Assembly: GCA_023458535.1 (NCBI GenBank)
Contig: JAEWYW010000065.1
Location: 1-28,010 of the forward strand
From: Bacteroidota bacterium
GTDB taxonomy: Bacteria > Bacteroidota > Bacteroidia > Flavobacteriales > Weeksellaceae
DNA length: 28,010 nt
Direction: 5' to 3'
Shown here: piece after piece, positions 7,363-15,201 of the stretch
Position numbering within the stretch: position 1 is the stretch's first letter
Layout of the letters: every line of letters starts with the position of its first letter
Notes under the pieces: generated by a model
Database searches by the model: none
The model's input: only the letters and a program-made list of their open reading frames with translations
Told to the model about the DNA's origin: nothing
Translations under genes and position numbers: made by a program

Positions 7363-7479
7363 ATGAAATCGAGATTATTAAAGACAATTTTAACATTATT
7401 AGTTCCAGTGGTAATTGATTATGTAGTAAAAAAATTCACACAGAAGAAGAACGAAAAGCAACAAGCCAACGCTTCTTGA
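7363..7479 (+). CDS. Small single-span membrane peptide, 38 residues
   Basis: This small frame reads MKSRLLKTILTLLVPVVIDY and then VVKKFTQKKNEKQQANAS. A hydrophobic helix (about residues 5-22) follows a short basic start and is followed by a Lys/Gln-rich tail, which suggests an inner-membrane peptide with its tail in the cytoplasm. It stands alone, begins with ATG and is followed by a strong terminator 32 bases downstream, which supports it as a transcribed unit. I do not know its function. The 155-base gap before it shows only AT-rich sequence. Confidence 0.6.
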   Translation: MKSRLLKTILTLLVPVVIDYVVKKFTQKKNEKQQANAS

Positions 7480-7511
7480 AAATTTCTTCCAACAAAAAAT
7501 TAATGAATACA

Positions 7512-7544
7512 GAAAAGTCCTTACAGCAAGGACTTTTCTTTTTT
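7512..7544 (+). terminator. Rho-independent terminator after the small membrane peptide gene
   Basis: GAAAAGTCCTT and AAGGACTTTTC form a perfect 11-bp stem around ACAGC, followed by six T's. Confidence 0.9.
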
Positions 7545-7604
7545 ATGATTTTACATTCCCTTAATTTTATAAAAAAATTCTATCTTTAAAGAAAAATTTT
7601 ATCA

Positions 7605-8204
7605 ATGAAAAAGCTTATTGTTGCTGCATTTTTAAGCGCAGGAGTGTTTTGTTTTGCACAAACCTATTCTGTACCTGCTGCGAGTCCGAGACAAAAAATT
7701 GATCAGGATTTCTCGATTTCAAAAATTAGTGTTGACTATGGAAGACCTGGCGTAAAAGGAAGAAAAATTTTTGGTGGATTGGTTCCGTACAATAAAGTAT
7801 GGAGAGCGGGTGCCAATTCTTCTACAAAAATTACTTTCGGACAAGACATGAGTTTCAATGGAAAAGATATTCCCGCAGGCACGTACGGCTTGTTTATACT
7901 TCCAACAGAAAAAGAATGGAAAATAATTATCAATAAAGACTTTCAACAGTGGGGATCTTATGAATATAATGAGAAACTCAATATTGCAGATGTTACCGTT
8001 CCAGTGGTAAAGACAAGCGATAAGCAGGAGTATTTTGAGATTTTATTGAATCCTCTTAATGATGTTTCAATGCAAATGGTGATGAAGTGGGATGATGTAA
8101 AAGTTACGGTACCAATGCAAACTGCAAAAACAGAAACTATTGGTAAAATGATTGAAAAATTGAAGGAGACCAAACAAATAGAGAGAGATTCCGCAAAAAA
8201 ATAG
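7605..8204 (+). CDS. Secreted DUF2911 domain protein
   Basis: The 199-residue product begins with a signal peptide (MKKLIVAAFLSAGVFCFAQ, likely cleaved near residue 18-19). The rest matches the DUF2911 pattern: SPRQKIDQDF, VDYGRPGVKGRKIFGGLVPY, VWRAGANSSTKITF, IPAGTYGLFILP, then an INKDFQQWGSYEY segment. The tail (about 175-199) is charged and low in complexity. DUF2911 proteins are common in Bacteroidota; their function is not known, although the fold is likely a small beta-sandwich. It ends at a terminator shared with the convergent mgtC gene. Confidence 0.9.
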   Translation: MKKLIVAAFLSAGVFCFAQTYSVPAASPRQKIDQDFSISKISVDYGRPGVKGRKIFGGLVPYNKVWRAGANSSTKITFGQDMSFNGKDIPAGTYGLFILPTEKEWKIIINKDFQQWGSYEYNEKLNIADVTVPVVKTSDKQEYFEILLNPLNDVSMQMVMKWDDVKVTVPMQTAKTETIGKMIEKLKETKQIERDSAKK

Positions 8205-8230
8205 AAAAAGCAGCTTCAAGCTGCTTTTTT
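8205..8230. terminator. Bidirectional terminator between DUF2911 and mgtC
   Basis: AAAAAGCAGC, loop TTCAA and GCTGCTTTTTT form a stem flanked by A and T runs. It directly abuts both stop codons and can terminate transcription from either side. Confidence 0.85.
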
Positions 8231-8231
8231 G

Positions 8232-8888
8232 TTATAATGTGAATGTTATTATTTCGTTTTTATGCAGGAGATAATCTTCTAAAGCCGCAGTTTGAGCATT
8301 GCTGATATGAATATCCAGCATAATTTTTAGGTTTTCATTTTCCAGTTTTTCCACTCCGCTGATGTTTTGGTACTTGGTAAATTGATGTATTTCATTCAAA
8401 ATCGTGGAGCGATCATCTTCAGATCCTTTGCGTATTTCAAACTGCAAATTTTTAGTGTTGTTGTTAGGAATAATATGTTTGCCTAAGAATTGCGTTCCAT
8501 AAATAATCAACATGGTTGCTGCAAGGAAAAGTCCAGCTATGTAAAATTCACCAAAGCCAATAGCCATACCGATTGCTGCAGAAACCCAAATAATACCGGC
8601 CGTAGTTAATCCGTAAATGCTAAAACCTTCTTTAAATATAACGCCTGCACCCAAAAAACCAACTCCAGAGATGATACCCGCAGCAATGGCAAAATTATCA
8701 CCTTCACCGCTGAAATTTTGCGATAGAATGGCAAAGAGAGCAGAGCCTAATGAAATGATAGAAATTGTTTTTAAACCTGCAGATTTATCCTTTAGCTCTC
8801 TTTCGTAACCCAAGATAGCACCGGAAATAAGAGCGAAAATTGCTTTAATAACATCAGAAAAATGAAAAAACTGATTAATGTCTTCCAT
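8232..8888 (-). CDS. MgtC/SapB-family membrane protein
   Basis: This 218-residue protein has the MgtC core in the first 130 residues: SGAILGYERELKDKSAGLKT, IAAGIISGVGFLGAGVIFKE and GLTTAGIIWVSAAIGMAIG, together giving about five membrane helices. The C-terminal part (about 145-218) is soluble and resembles a small alpha/beta regulatory domain. MgtC proteins are linked to survival in low magnesium and to regulation of the F-type ATPase in some pathogens; in free-living bacteria the role is unclear. The start ATG (8888) is followed upstream by the ada promoter, so mgtC and ada are divergent across 111 bases. Confidence 0.9.
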   Translation of the reverse strand: MEDINQFFHFSDVIKAIFALISGAILGYERELKDKSAGLKTISIISLGSALFAILSQNFSGEGDNFAIAAGIISGVGFLGAGVIFKEGFSIYGLTTAGIIWVSAAIGMAIGFGEFYIAGLFLAATMLIIYGTQFLGKHIIPNNNTKNLQFEIRKGSEDDRSTILNEIHQFTKYQNISGVEKLENENLKIMLDIHISNAQTAALEDYLLHKNEIITFTL

Positions 8889-8946
8889 GAATTTATTTTA
8901 AATTTAAAAATACTATTTTTCAATAAAATACTTGTCAATTTTTCGG

Positions 8947-8977
8947 TTGCATGTTCATGAACTTCCGATTAATTTTG
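8947..8977 (+). promoter_or_regulatory. Promoter of the ada operon with an internal palindrome
   Basis: TTG (8947-8949) and TAATTTTG (8970-8977) are 20 bp apart, matching the Bacteroidota -33/-7 arrangement. Between them is the perfect palindrome GTTCATGAAC (8953-8962), in a position where a bound regulator would affect RNA polymerase. The start codon of ada is 23 bases after the -7 box. Confidence 0.65.
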
Positions 8978-8999
8978 AAAAAGATTCAATTTTAAAGAG

Positions 9000-10040
9000 A
9001 TGAAAATTACAGATAAAATAATGTATCAGGCCTCATTGGACAAAAACCCAGATTTTGAAGGTGTTTTTTGGATGGGCGTAAAAACCACAGGAATTTTCTG
9101 TCGGCCAACCTGCACTGCGAGAAAACCTAAAATTGAAAATGTAGAATTCTTTGAGAATACAATGCAAGCTCTGGAAAAAGGGTATCGACCTTGCAAGATT
9201 TGCAGGCCTTTAGAAAACCCTAATGAAACTCCTGAAAGCATTCAAAACCTCTTAGATGAACTAGAAGCCAATCCTGAACTAAAACTAAAAGACGAAGATC
9301 TTCAGGATCGAAATCTGGAACCTAATGCCGTAAGAAGATGGTTCATTAAAAATCATGGGATGACGTTCCACGCATTTCAGCGTGCGCTAAAACTCAATAC
9401 TGCCTTTAAGAAAATTCAACAGGGAGAAAATGTTTTGGAGGTGGCTTTGGAAAGTGGTTATGATAGTTTGAGCGGTTTTGCAGAAGGTTTTAAGAATAAC
9501 TTCGGATTTTCCCCCAACAAAAGTAAAAAACATCATGTTTTAGATGTAAAGAGAATAGAAACGCCTATTGGAACTATGATTGCGTGTGCTGATGATAAAG
9601 GAATCTGCATGCTAGAATTTAGCGACCGAAAATCCTTGGAAAAAGAATTGCAGGAAATAGCAAAAGCTCACAATGCCAACGTCGTCCAAGGTGAAAATCT
9701 ACATTTTAAGATTTTAGAAAAAGAACTTTCAGAGTACTTTGCTGGAAAGAGAAAAAATTTTACGGTTCCAATTTCAGCTGTAGGAACAGATTTTCAAAAA
9801 AAAGTATGGGAAATTTTACGTTCAATTCCTTACGCTAACACGCGTAGTTATCTTGAGCAAGCTCAAATTCTTGGGAATCCAAAGGCAACCCGCGCAGTGG
9901 CAAATGCCAATGGTTTGAACAAAATATCGATTATTATACCATGTCACAGAGTAATTGGCAGCAACGGAAAGCTAACAGGATATGGTGGTGGTGTGTGGAG
10001 AAAACAATTTTTATTGGATTTGGAACGCAAAAACTCGTAA
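9000..10040 (+). CDS. ada: Bifunctional Ada protein: methyl-phosphotriester/O6-methylguanine repair and regulator
   Basis: Ada takes methyl groups from DNA onto its own cysteines and, once methylated, activates repair genes. The 346 residues hold the N-terminal zinc domain with Cys34, Cys38, Cys65 and Cys68 (GIFCRPTC, PCKIC), an AraC-like helix-turn-helix (about 105-172, with VLEVALESGYDSLSGFAEGF) and the C-terminal methyltransferase with the acceptor Cys315 in IIPCHRVIG. This is the same order and length as the Escherichia coli protein. It leads a tight operon: the DinB-fold gene follows after 8 bases, then GNAT after 3, then a cupin gene overlapping by 4. The promoter upstream contains a palindrome that Ada or another regulator could bind. 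Confidence 0.96.
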   Translation: MKITDKIMYQASLDKNPDFEGVFWMGVKTTGIFCRPTCTARKPKIENVEFFENTMQALEKGYRPCKICRPLENPNETPESIQNLLDELEANPELKLKDEDLQDRNLEPNAVRRWFIKNHGMTFHAFQRALKLNTAFKKIQQGENVLEVALESGYDSLSGFAEGFKNNFGFSPNKSKKHHVLDVKRIETPIGTMIACADDKGICMLEFSDRKSLEKELQEIAKAHNANVVQGENLHFKILEKELSEYFAGKRKNFTVPISAVGTDFQKKVWEILRSIPYANTRSYLEQAQILGNPKATRAVANANGLNKISIIIPCHRVIGSNGKLTGYGGGVWRKQFLLDLERKNS

Positions 10041-10048
10041 ATTGAAGC

Positions 10049-10567
10049 ATGAAAAAATCTGAAATAGAACTTCCGGAATTTTTTGACAGATACATTAATT
10101 TGGTGCCTCAAGATGATTTATTTTTAGCTTTTGAAGCAAGTTTGATGCAGATTCAAACCCTCGATTTGCGAAAACTGGAAAAACTGAAAGGAATGCCCTA
10201 TGCCCACGGTAAATGGACGGTAAATGATGTGTTGCAGCATATAGTGGATTTTGAGAGAGTATTTTCTTATCGTGCCTTAATCTTTGCCAGAGGAATGAAA
10301 TCTACAGAAGGGATGGACGAGAATTTTTTTGCTGACAATTCTTTTGCTGACCATAAAGATGTTAAAAATATCGTTAATGATTTGTTGGTGGCGAGAAATG
10401 CAACAATTTCACAGTTTAAAAATTTTTGTGAAGAAGAACTCATGAGAAAAGGAAACAGCTGGAAATATGAAACTTCTGTCGTTGCACTCGGGTTTAATAT
10501 TATTGGGCATCAAATTCATCATTTTAATGTTATTGAGGAGCGTTATTTTCCCATTTTGAATATTTAA
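10049..10567 (+). CDS. DinB-fold (DinB_2) putative metal-dependent protein
   Basis: This 172-residue protein has the DinB/YfiT four-helix-bundle pattern (not the DinB polymerase). The likely metal-binding histidines are in VNDVLQHIVDFERVF and near the end in IIGHQIHHFNVIEERY, the usual spacing for three His ligands. Members of this family include thiol transferases and proteins induced by DNA damage, but most are uncharacterised. It starts 8 bases after ada and ends 3 bases before the GNAT gene, so it is very probably co-transcribed with ada. No enzymatic substrate can be inferred. Confidence 0.87.
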   Translation: MKKSEIELPEFFDRYINLVPQDDLFLAFEASLMQIQTLDLRKLEKLKGMPYAHGKWTVNDVLQHIVDFERVFSYRALIFARGMKSTEGMDENFFADNSFADHKDVKNIVNDLLVARNATISQFKNFCEEELMRKGNSWKYETSVVALGFNIIGHQIHHFNVIEERYFPILNI

Positions 10568-10570
10568 ACA

Positions 10571-11101
10571 ATGAGTTTTTCCCTGCAAGAAGTTTTAGAA
10601 AACGAGAATTATAAATTAGTACCTCTCCAAGAGCAAGATTTTGAAAAGCTTTTTGCCGTGGCTTCGGACCCGAAAGTGTGGGAGCAACATCCTAATAAAG
10701 ACCGTTACCAAAGAGAAGTTTTTAGGAATTTTTTCGATGGCGCGTTGGAGAGCAAAGGTGCGTTTTTAATTATTGATAAAACGAGCAGTAAAGTGTTGGG
10801 ATCCACTCGTTTTTATGATTATAATGAGAAAAACAAATCAATCTCCATTGGTTACACTTTTTACGGAACAGCATCTTGGGGAAAAGGTATTAACCACCAA
10901 GTAAAAGCCCTAATGTTGGATTATATTTTTCAATTTGTTGATGGGGTATATTTTCATGTTGGAAAAGTAAATATCCGTTCGCAAAAAGCCATGGAAAAAT
11001 TAGGCGGAATAAAAATTGATGAAGTAGTGATGGCTTATTATGGCGAAGAAAGTGCAGCAAATTTTATCTACGAAATAAAGAAAGAAAATTGGAAGAAATG
11101 A
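10571..11101 (+). CDS. GNAT-family N-acetyltransferase (RimJ/RimL-like)
   Basis: The 176-residue product has a complete GNAT fold: an early strand (YKLVPLQEQDFEKLF), the central strand VLGSTRFYDYNEKNKSISIG, the acetyl-CoA-binding loop WGKGINHQVKALMLDYIF, and the C-terminal NIRSQKAMEKLGG motif typical of RimJ/RimL-type enzymes. These acetylate protein N termini, small amines or antibiotics; the substrate here is unknown. It is the third gene of the ada operon: 3 bases after the DinB-fold gene, and its TGA overlaps the ATG of the cupin gene. Confidence 0.88.
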   Translation: MSFSLQEVLENENYKLVPLQEQDFEKLFAVASDPKVWEQHPNKDRYQREVFRNFFDGALESKGAFLIIDKTSSKVLGSTRFYDYNEKNKSISIGYTFYGTASWGKGINHQVKALMLDYIFQFVDGVYFHVGKVNIRSQKAMEKLGGIKIDEVVMAYYGEESAANFIYEIKKENWKK

Positions 11102-11457
11102 AAAAATACAGAATTCAAAAATCTCCATTGGTAATTCCCACCACCGACGGCAAACTCATAGAAGAACATTGGGGAAACTCTACAGGCAACAAAAATATCT
11201 CCATCGCACACATGATTGCGCCACCAGGTTGGAGTGAACCTCATCAGATACCCGAGTTTGACGAATTTACGATCATTATTTCAGGGAAAAAACTTTTCGA
11301 AATCGATGGTGAAGAAGTAATTCTAGAACAAGGCGAGAGCATTATGGTAGAAAAAGGAGCCAGAATACGCTACAGCAATCCTTTTTCTCAACCTTGTGAA
11401 TATCTTGCCATTTGCTTACCTGCTTTCTCAATGGAATTGGTGAATAGGGAATCTTAG
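11098..11457 (+). CDS. Cupin-domain protein
   Basis: This 119-residue cupin carries the two sequence blocks of the fold: GWSEPHQIPEFDEFTIIISG with metal-ligand candidates His and Glu, and LEQGESIMVEKGARIRYSNP. The start at 11098 is preferred over an in-frame TTG nine bases upstream because it forms an ATGA overlap with the GNAT stop codon, which implies translational coupling. It is the last gene of the ada operon; I see no clear terminator in the 143 bases after it. Its function is unknown. Confidence 0.85.
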   Translation: MKKYRIQKSPLVIPTTDGKLIEEHWGNSTGNKNISIAHMIAPPGWSEPHQIPEFDEFTIIISGKKLFEIDGEEVILEQGESIMVEKGARIRYSNPFSQPCEYLAICLPAFSMELVNRES

Positions 11458-11600
11458 TCCATCAATATAATCACCTCATTTAACCACACTTTTCAGAACT
11501 TAGTTATGAAAAGAAGCTTTCCTAATAAACGATGAAGTCCTAATGGTATATAGAAACAACAGTTTTTATTCGTATTAAAAAATTAAAAAATCCAATAGAT

Positions 11601-12347
11601 ATGAGTACACTAAATGATCAAGTTATTATTGTAACAGGTGGCGCCGCTGGAATTGGTGGGGGAATCACTAGTGAATTGGTAAAACGAGGAGCTTCGGTAA
11701 TCGCAGTAGATGTTAACGAAGAAGCGGGAAAAGCCATTGAAGCGAAAAATCCTGAAAAAGTTATTTTTCTGAAAGGTGATGTATCACAAAAGTCAGTGGC
11801 GGATGAAGCCGTGGCTGCGGCGGTATATAAGTTCGGAAAGCTCACGGGCTTGGTTAACAATGCGCATGTTTCAAGGCAAAAACCACTTCTTGAACTTAAT
11901 GAGGACGATTGGGCAATTTCATTTGACACTGGTTTTAAAGCAACGCTTAATTTTATGAAAGCGGCCTATCCAGAACTTAAAAAGAATCAGGGAGCCATTG
12001 TTAATTTTGGCTCAGGTGCGGCGTTGGAAGGAAGCCGATACCAGGCAAGCTATGCTGCTGCCAAGGAAGCTATCCGAGGATTAAGCCGTGTGGCGGCCAC
12101 AGAATGGGCATTGGATAACATTCGGGTTAATGTGGTTTGTCCCCTCGCATTTACTACCGGTGTTGAAAAGTGGAAAGAGCAGTTTCCCGAAGATTATCAA
12201 CATGTGGTTGAGCAAATTCCGCTAGGGCGATTTGGTGATCCCCAAAATGATGTAGCACCCATTGTCGCATTTCTGCTAAGTGAAGACAGTAAGTACATGA
12301 CCGGACAGACGTTAATGGCAGACGGAGGTGATATCAAACTTCGCTAA
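11601..12347 (+). CDS. Short-chain dehydrogenase/reductase
   Basis: This classical SDR has 248 residues. The NAD(P) motif VTGGAAGIGGG is at about 11-21, followed by an acidic residue after the second strand (AVDVNEE), which suggests NAD preference. NNAH (86-89) replaces the usual NNAG. The catalytic residues are Ser138, Tyr151 and Lys155 (YAAAK). The C terminus (YMTGQTLMADGG) is typical. It reduces or oxidises an alcohol/carbonyl group; the substrate is unknown. It is convergent with the alpha/beta hydrolase cluster and shares a terminator with it. It does not carry the 21-bp direct repeat found upstream of the two promoters of that cluster. Confidence 0.92.
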   Translation: MSTLNDQVIIVTGGAAGIGGGITSELVKRGASVIAVDVNEEAGKAIEAKNPEKVIFLKGDVSQKSVADEAVAAAVYKFGKLTGLVNNAHVSRQKPLLELNEDDWAISFDTGFKATLNFMKAAYPELKKNQGAIVNFGSGAALEGSRYQASYAAAKEAIRGLSRVAATEWALDNIRVNVVCPLAFTTGVEKWKEQFPEDYQHVVEQIPLGRFGDPQNDVAPIVAFLLSEDSKYMTGQTLMADGGDIKLR

Positions 12348-12378
12348 AAAATATTTTTTTTCTGATGTAAATAAATTA

Positions 12379-12411
12379 AAAAGACAGATTCCAAAATAGA
12401 ATCTGTCTTTT
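12379..12411. terminator. Bidirectional terminator between SDR and alpha/beta hydrolase
   Basis: AAAAGACAGATTC and GAATCTGTCTTTT form a perfect 13-bp stem with a 7-base loop between two convergent genes. Confidence 0.88.
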
Positions 12412-12429
12412 GCTTTTATGTTATACGAT

Positions 12430-13410
12430 TTATGAAAACAAGGCTCGTTTCAATGCCAAAGCACCTTGCTCGGTTGAGAGTTTTATGGCTTCGATGTGAT
12501 TTAATGGATTCAATAAACCGTAATCGTGGATAAATCCGTTGTAGGTTTCGATGGTGGTCGGTACACCGGCTTCGTCCAGTTTTCGGGCGTAGGCTAAACC
12601 TTCATCATACAAAATATCGTTTTCAGCGAGTTGTACCAATGCAGGAGGAAGACCTTTTAAATCCTCTATACTTGCATTAAATGGCGTTGCATATTTTTCT
12701 TTTCGTTTTTCGACAGCAGGAAGATAGTTATCCCACATCCATTTCATCATGGGAGCCGTTAAAAATCGACCATCAGCATATTTCTGCCAAGATTCTCGAC
12801 TGAAATCGGCGTCGGTTACTGGCCATAGAAGCAATTGAAATTTAATCTTAGGACCACCTTTATCCTTAGCCATTAAGCAAAGCACTGCAGTCATATTTCC
12901 GCCCACGCTGTTGCCTGCTGCTGCCAAATTTTTTCCGTCAACACCAATTTCAGCACCATTTTCAGATACCCATTTTGTAGCCGCATAAATTTCGTTAATC
13001 GCTACGGGATATTTTGCTTCCGGAGACGGTGTGTAGTCTGTAAAAACAGCTGCTGCACCGCTATGAACTACCAAATCCCTCACCAGTCTTCTGTGCGTTG
13101 GATAATCGCCCAAAATCCAGCCACCCCCGTGTGTAAACATAAATACGGGTAGATTTTCATCTTTGGCATCGGCAGGTTTTACAATGTGGATGTTCACCGT
13201 GATACCATCTTGGGTGATTTCGCGTTCGGTTTCCACAATTCCAGAATAATCAACATTCACCGATTTCTGTGCATCAACCAAAACTTGTCGTGCTTCGTCT
13301 GGCGATAAAGTTTCCAAAGGCGCTCCACCACTGTTATTCAATTCTTTTAAAAAGGCTCTTATCTCAGTAAGAATTTGCGGATCGTTTTCCGCTTTTACAT
13401 TTTGTGTCAT
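12430..13410 (-). CDS. Alpha/beta hydrolase, hormone-sensitive-lipase-type esterase
   Basis: The 326-residue protein has the HSL-family oxyanion motif HGGGW (94-98), the nucleophile elbow GNSVG with Ser168, and the remaining triad residues Asp265 (ENDILYDEG) and His295 (GFIHDYG). The first 60 residues form the cap. Such enzymes hydrolyse short-chain carboxylic esters in the cytoplasm. There is no signal peptide. It follows the DJ-1 gene after 43 bases on the same strand and is likely read from the DJ-1 promoter. Confidence 0.92.
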   Translation of the reverse strand: MTQNVKAENDPQILTEIRAFLKELNNSGGAPLETLSPDEARQVLVDAQKSVNVDYSGIVETEREITQDGITVNIHIVKPADAKDENLPVFMFTHGGGWILGDYPTHRRLVRDLVVHSGAAAVFTDYTPSPEAKYPVAINEIYAATKWVSENGAEIGVDGKNLAAAGNSVGGNMTAVLCLMAKDKGGPKIKFQLLLWPVTDADFSRESWQKYADGRFLTAPMMKWMWDNYLPAVEKRKEKYATPFNASIEDLKGLPPALVQLAENDILYDEGLAYARKLDEAGVPTTIETYNGFIHDYGLLNPLNHIEAIKLSTEQGALALKRALFS

Positions 13411-13453
13411 AATTTTTGTGATTTAAAATTTAGTTTTGATTTATTTTTAATTC

Positions 13454-14137
13454 TTATTGAAGCTCATTTACCACCACTTTTGCCATTTCTTTTGAGCTGA
13501 ATGGATTTTGACCCGTAATCAAATTACCATCCACCACCACATTTGATGTCATGGGAATGCAGGCTTTTTTAAGATGCGCACCCCGTTCTTTAATGGCGGC
13601 TTCCAAATTAAATGGAACTTCGCTTTTTCTCCGAGCCAGTGTTTCTTCGAACCAATCAAATCCCGTCATGGATTTTCCTTTAATTAAATTTTCACCATTG
13701 GAAAGTTTTACATTCAACAAACCTCCAACACCATGACAAATGGCAGCAACCTTCTTTCCACTCTCGTAGTGCTGAGCAATGATATTTTGTAAGGTTTGAT
13801 TATCAGGAAAATCATACATCGTAGCATGACCACCTGCGAGATACACCAAATCAAACGATTCCCTTTCAACATCTTCCAATTTTTTTGAAGAATTTAATTC
13901 CTTCATAAACGCTGGATTTTCGTAATACTCTTTCGACATTTTATCCAGAACCAATGGTTTTAAACTTTCGGGATCGAGAGGAACCTCACCACCTTGCGGA
14001 CTTGCGATGGTAAGATGCCAACCTTTTTCTTTCGCGGCATGGTACATATGCGTAAGTTCGCTTAACCACAAACCTGTTTTCAGATTGCCACTTTCGTACA
14101 TTCCTACGTTGGTAACCACTAAGAGTATATTTTTCAT
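13454..14137 (-). CDS. DJ-1/PfpI family protein (type 1 glutamine amidotransferase-like)
   Basis: These 227 residues have the DJ-1/PfpI fold, with the reactive Cys134 followed by His135 in AAICHGVGGLL and an acidic partner Glu27 in LWLSELTH. The insert FDWFEETLARRKSEVPFNLE (about 165-185) places it in the Hsp31/YhbO-like group, whose members include glyoxalase III-like enzymes and chaperones. Its place with an epimerase-like protein and an esterase suggests handling of reactive carbonyls, as an inference. The promoter region (14138-14253) contains the repeats described as an AraC operator. Confidence 0.9.
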   Translation of the reverse strand: MKNILLVVTNVGMYESGNLKTGLWLSELTHMYHAAKEKGWHLTIASPQGGEVPLDPESLKPLVLDKMSKEYYENPAFMKELNSSKKLEDVERESFDLVYLAGGHATMYDFPDNQTLQNIIAQHYESGKKVAAICHGVGGLLNVKLSNGENLIKGKSMTGFDWFEETLARRKSEVPFNLEAAIKERGAHLKKACIPMTSNVVVDGNLITGQNPFSSKEMAKVVVNELQ

Positions 14138-14154
14138 AAAAGGATGATTTCTGT

Positions 14155-14169
14155 TTTGTACAGTACAAA
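14155..14169. repeat. Inverted repeat TTTGTAC-A-GTACAAA in the DJ-1 promoter
   Basis: Two perfect 7-base arms surround one base. It overlaps the -7-like box (14166-14173) and lies 18 bases before the DJ-1 start codon. It could be a second regulator's site or a feature of the early transcript. Confidence 0.45.
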
Positions 14170-14225
14170 TTTCGTGTCAAAAAAAGACTTTCAAGTAACC
14201 AAATGACCTAAATTGGTAACCAAAT
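14166..14225 (-). promoter_or_regulatory. Candidate AraC operator and promoter of the DJ-1/hydrolase operon
   Basis: GTAACCAAAT occurs twice, at 14195-14204 and 14216-14225, exactly 21 bp apart (two helical turns). On the minus strand the downstream copy is followed by 21 bases and then GAAATTTG (14173-14166), close to the -7 consensus. The araC-type gene is immediately upstream. The same arrangement recurs at 16166-16225. Confidence 0.7.
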
Positions 14226-14253
14226 CCCTGCTGGAAAAGGAAGTAATTTTTTG

Positions 14254-15189
14254 TTAATTAAAAGATGCGCGATAATCGAGCGGCGACTGTGCAATGTATT
14301 TTTTGAAAAGTCGATGAAATGATTGCGGATGCTCGAATCCCAGTTGATAAGCAATCTCAGAAACAGATAAATGCGTGGTTGACAAGAGTTCTTTTGCCTT
14401 TTCGATGATGCGGTTTTGTACGTGCTGCTGGGTGGTTTGTCCCGTTTGTACACGCAGCATGTCACTGAGGTAATTCGGACTCAAATGGAGCTGACTGGCA
14501 ATATACTGCACTGTTGGGATGCCTTCCTGAAGCAACATATCGTTTTTGAAATAATCGTCGAGAAGCGACTCCAACTTGGTAAGCAGATCGTTATTAATTT
14601 TTTTTCTCGTTAAAAATTGTCGGTTATAAAAACGATCACAGTATTTCAGCAACAAATCAATATTCGAAACCAATAAATCTTGTGTAAACGAATCCATATT
14701 AGCGTTGATTTCACCTTCCACATTTTCTACAATATCCAACACCGATTTTTCTTCTTTTTCCGAGAGAAACAACGCCTCGTTGGTATTGTACGAAAAATAA
14801 CCATAGTCTTTTACCGTGGTCGCCAATGGATAACCTTGCAAAAAATCAGGATGCACCACCATCACAAAACCTTTCACCGCATTCAACACAACATCTTCAA
14901 ACTGCAACACCTGATTTGGTGCGATGAAGTACATAATCCCTTCATCAAAATCGTAATAATTCTGTCCGTATTTGCATTTTCCACCAGCGCAATCTTTCTT
15001 GAGCGCAATAACATAGAAATCGGTAATCACCGTGCTTAGAATCGTTTCCTCCGCCAGTTTCACATCATCAAAATTAAACACACTGATGAGCGGATTTGAA
15101 GGACTTTTAAGACCTAAAAACTGATGCAGTGCGCTAATGGATGCTACTTTCGTGGGCGTTTTCATGGAGTAATTTGCTAACCTTAACAT
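14254..15189 (-). CDS. AraC-family transcriptional regulator
   Basis: The 311-residue protein has an N-terminal ligand-binding region (about 30-170, including the Cys-containing KKDCAGGKCKYG segment and a cupin-like YFIAPNQVLQFE) and a C-terminal AraC DNA-binding domain (about 215-311) with both helix-turn-helices: VQYIASQLHLSPNYLSDML and SVSEIAYQLGFEHPQSFHRL. It starts 12 bases after the epimerase-like gene, so it is very likely in one transcript with it. The 21-bp-spaced direct repeats in front of both the epimerase-like gene and DJ-1 are the natural candidates for its binding sites, which would give self-control and control of the rest of the cluster. The two Cys residues could hint at redox sensing, but this is speculative. 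Confidence 0.92.
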   Translation of the reverse strand: MLRLANYSMKTPTKVASISALHQFLGLKSPSNPLISVFNFDDVKLAEETILSTVITDFYVIALKKDCAGGKCKYGQNYYDFDEGIMYFIAPNQVLQFEDVVLNAVKGFVMVVHPDFLQGYPLATTVKDYGYFSYNTNEALFLSEKEEKSVLDIVENVEGEINANMDSFTQDLLVSNIDLLLKYCDRFYNRQFLTRKKINNDLLTKLESLLDDYFKNDMLLQEGIPTVQYIASQLHLSPNYLSDMLRVQTGQTTQQHVQNRIIEKAKELLSTTHLSVSEIAYQLGFEHPQSFHRLFKKYIAQSPLDYRASFN

Positions 15190-15201
15190 GGTAAATTTAG
15201 T

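Noticed and set aside
10049..10567. DNA polymerase DinB
   Set aside because: The name similarity is misleading: this is the DinB/YfiT metal-binding fold; the polymerase is at 21044-22213.
14101..14125. Further GTAACCA match in the DJ-1 coding region
   Set aside because: It lies in the first codons of DJ-1, has no 21-bp partner and is explained by coding sequence.
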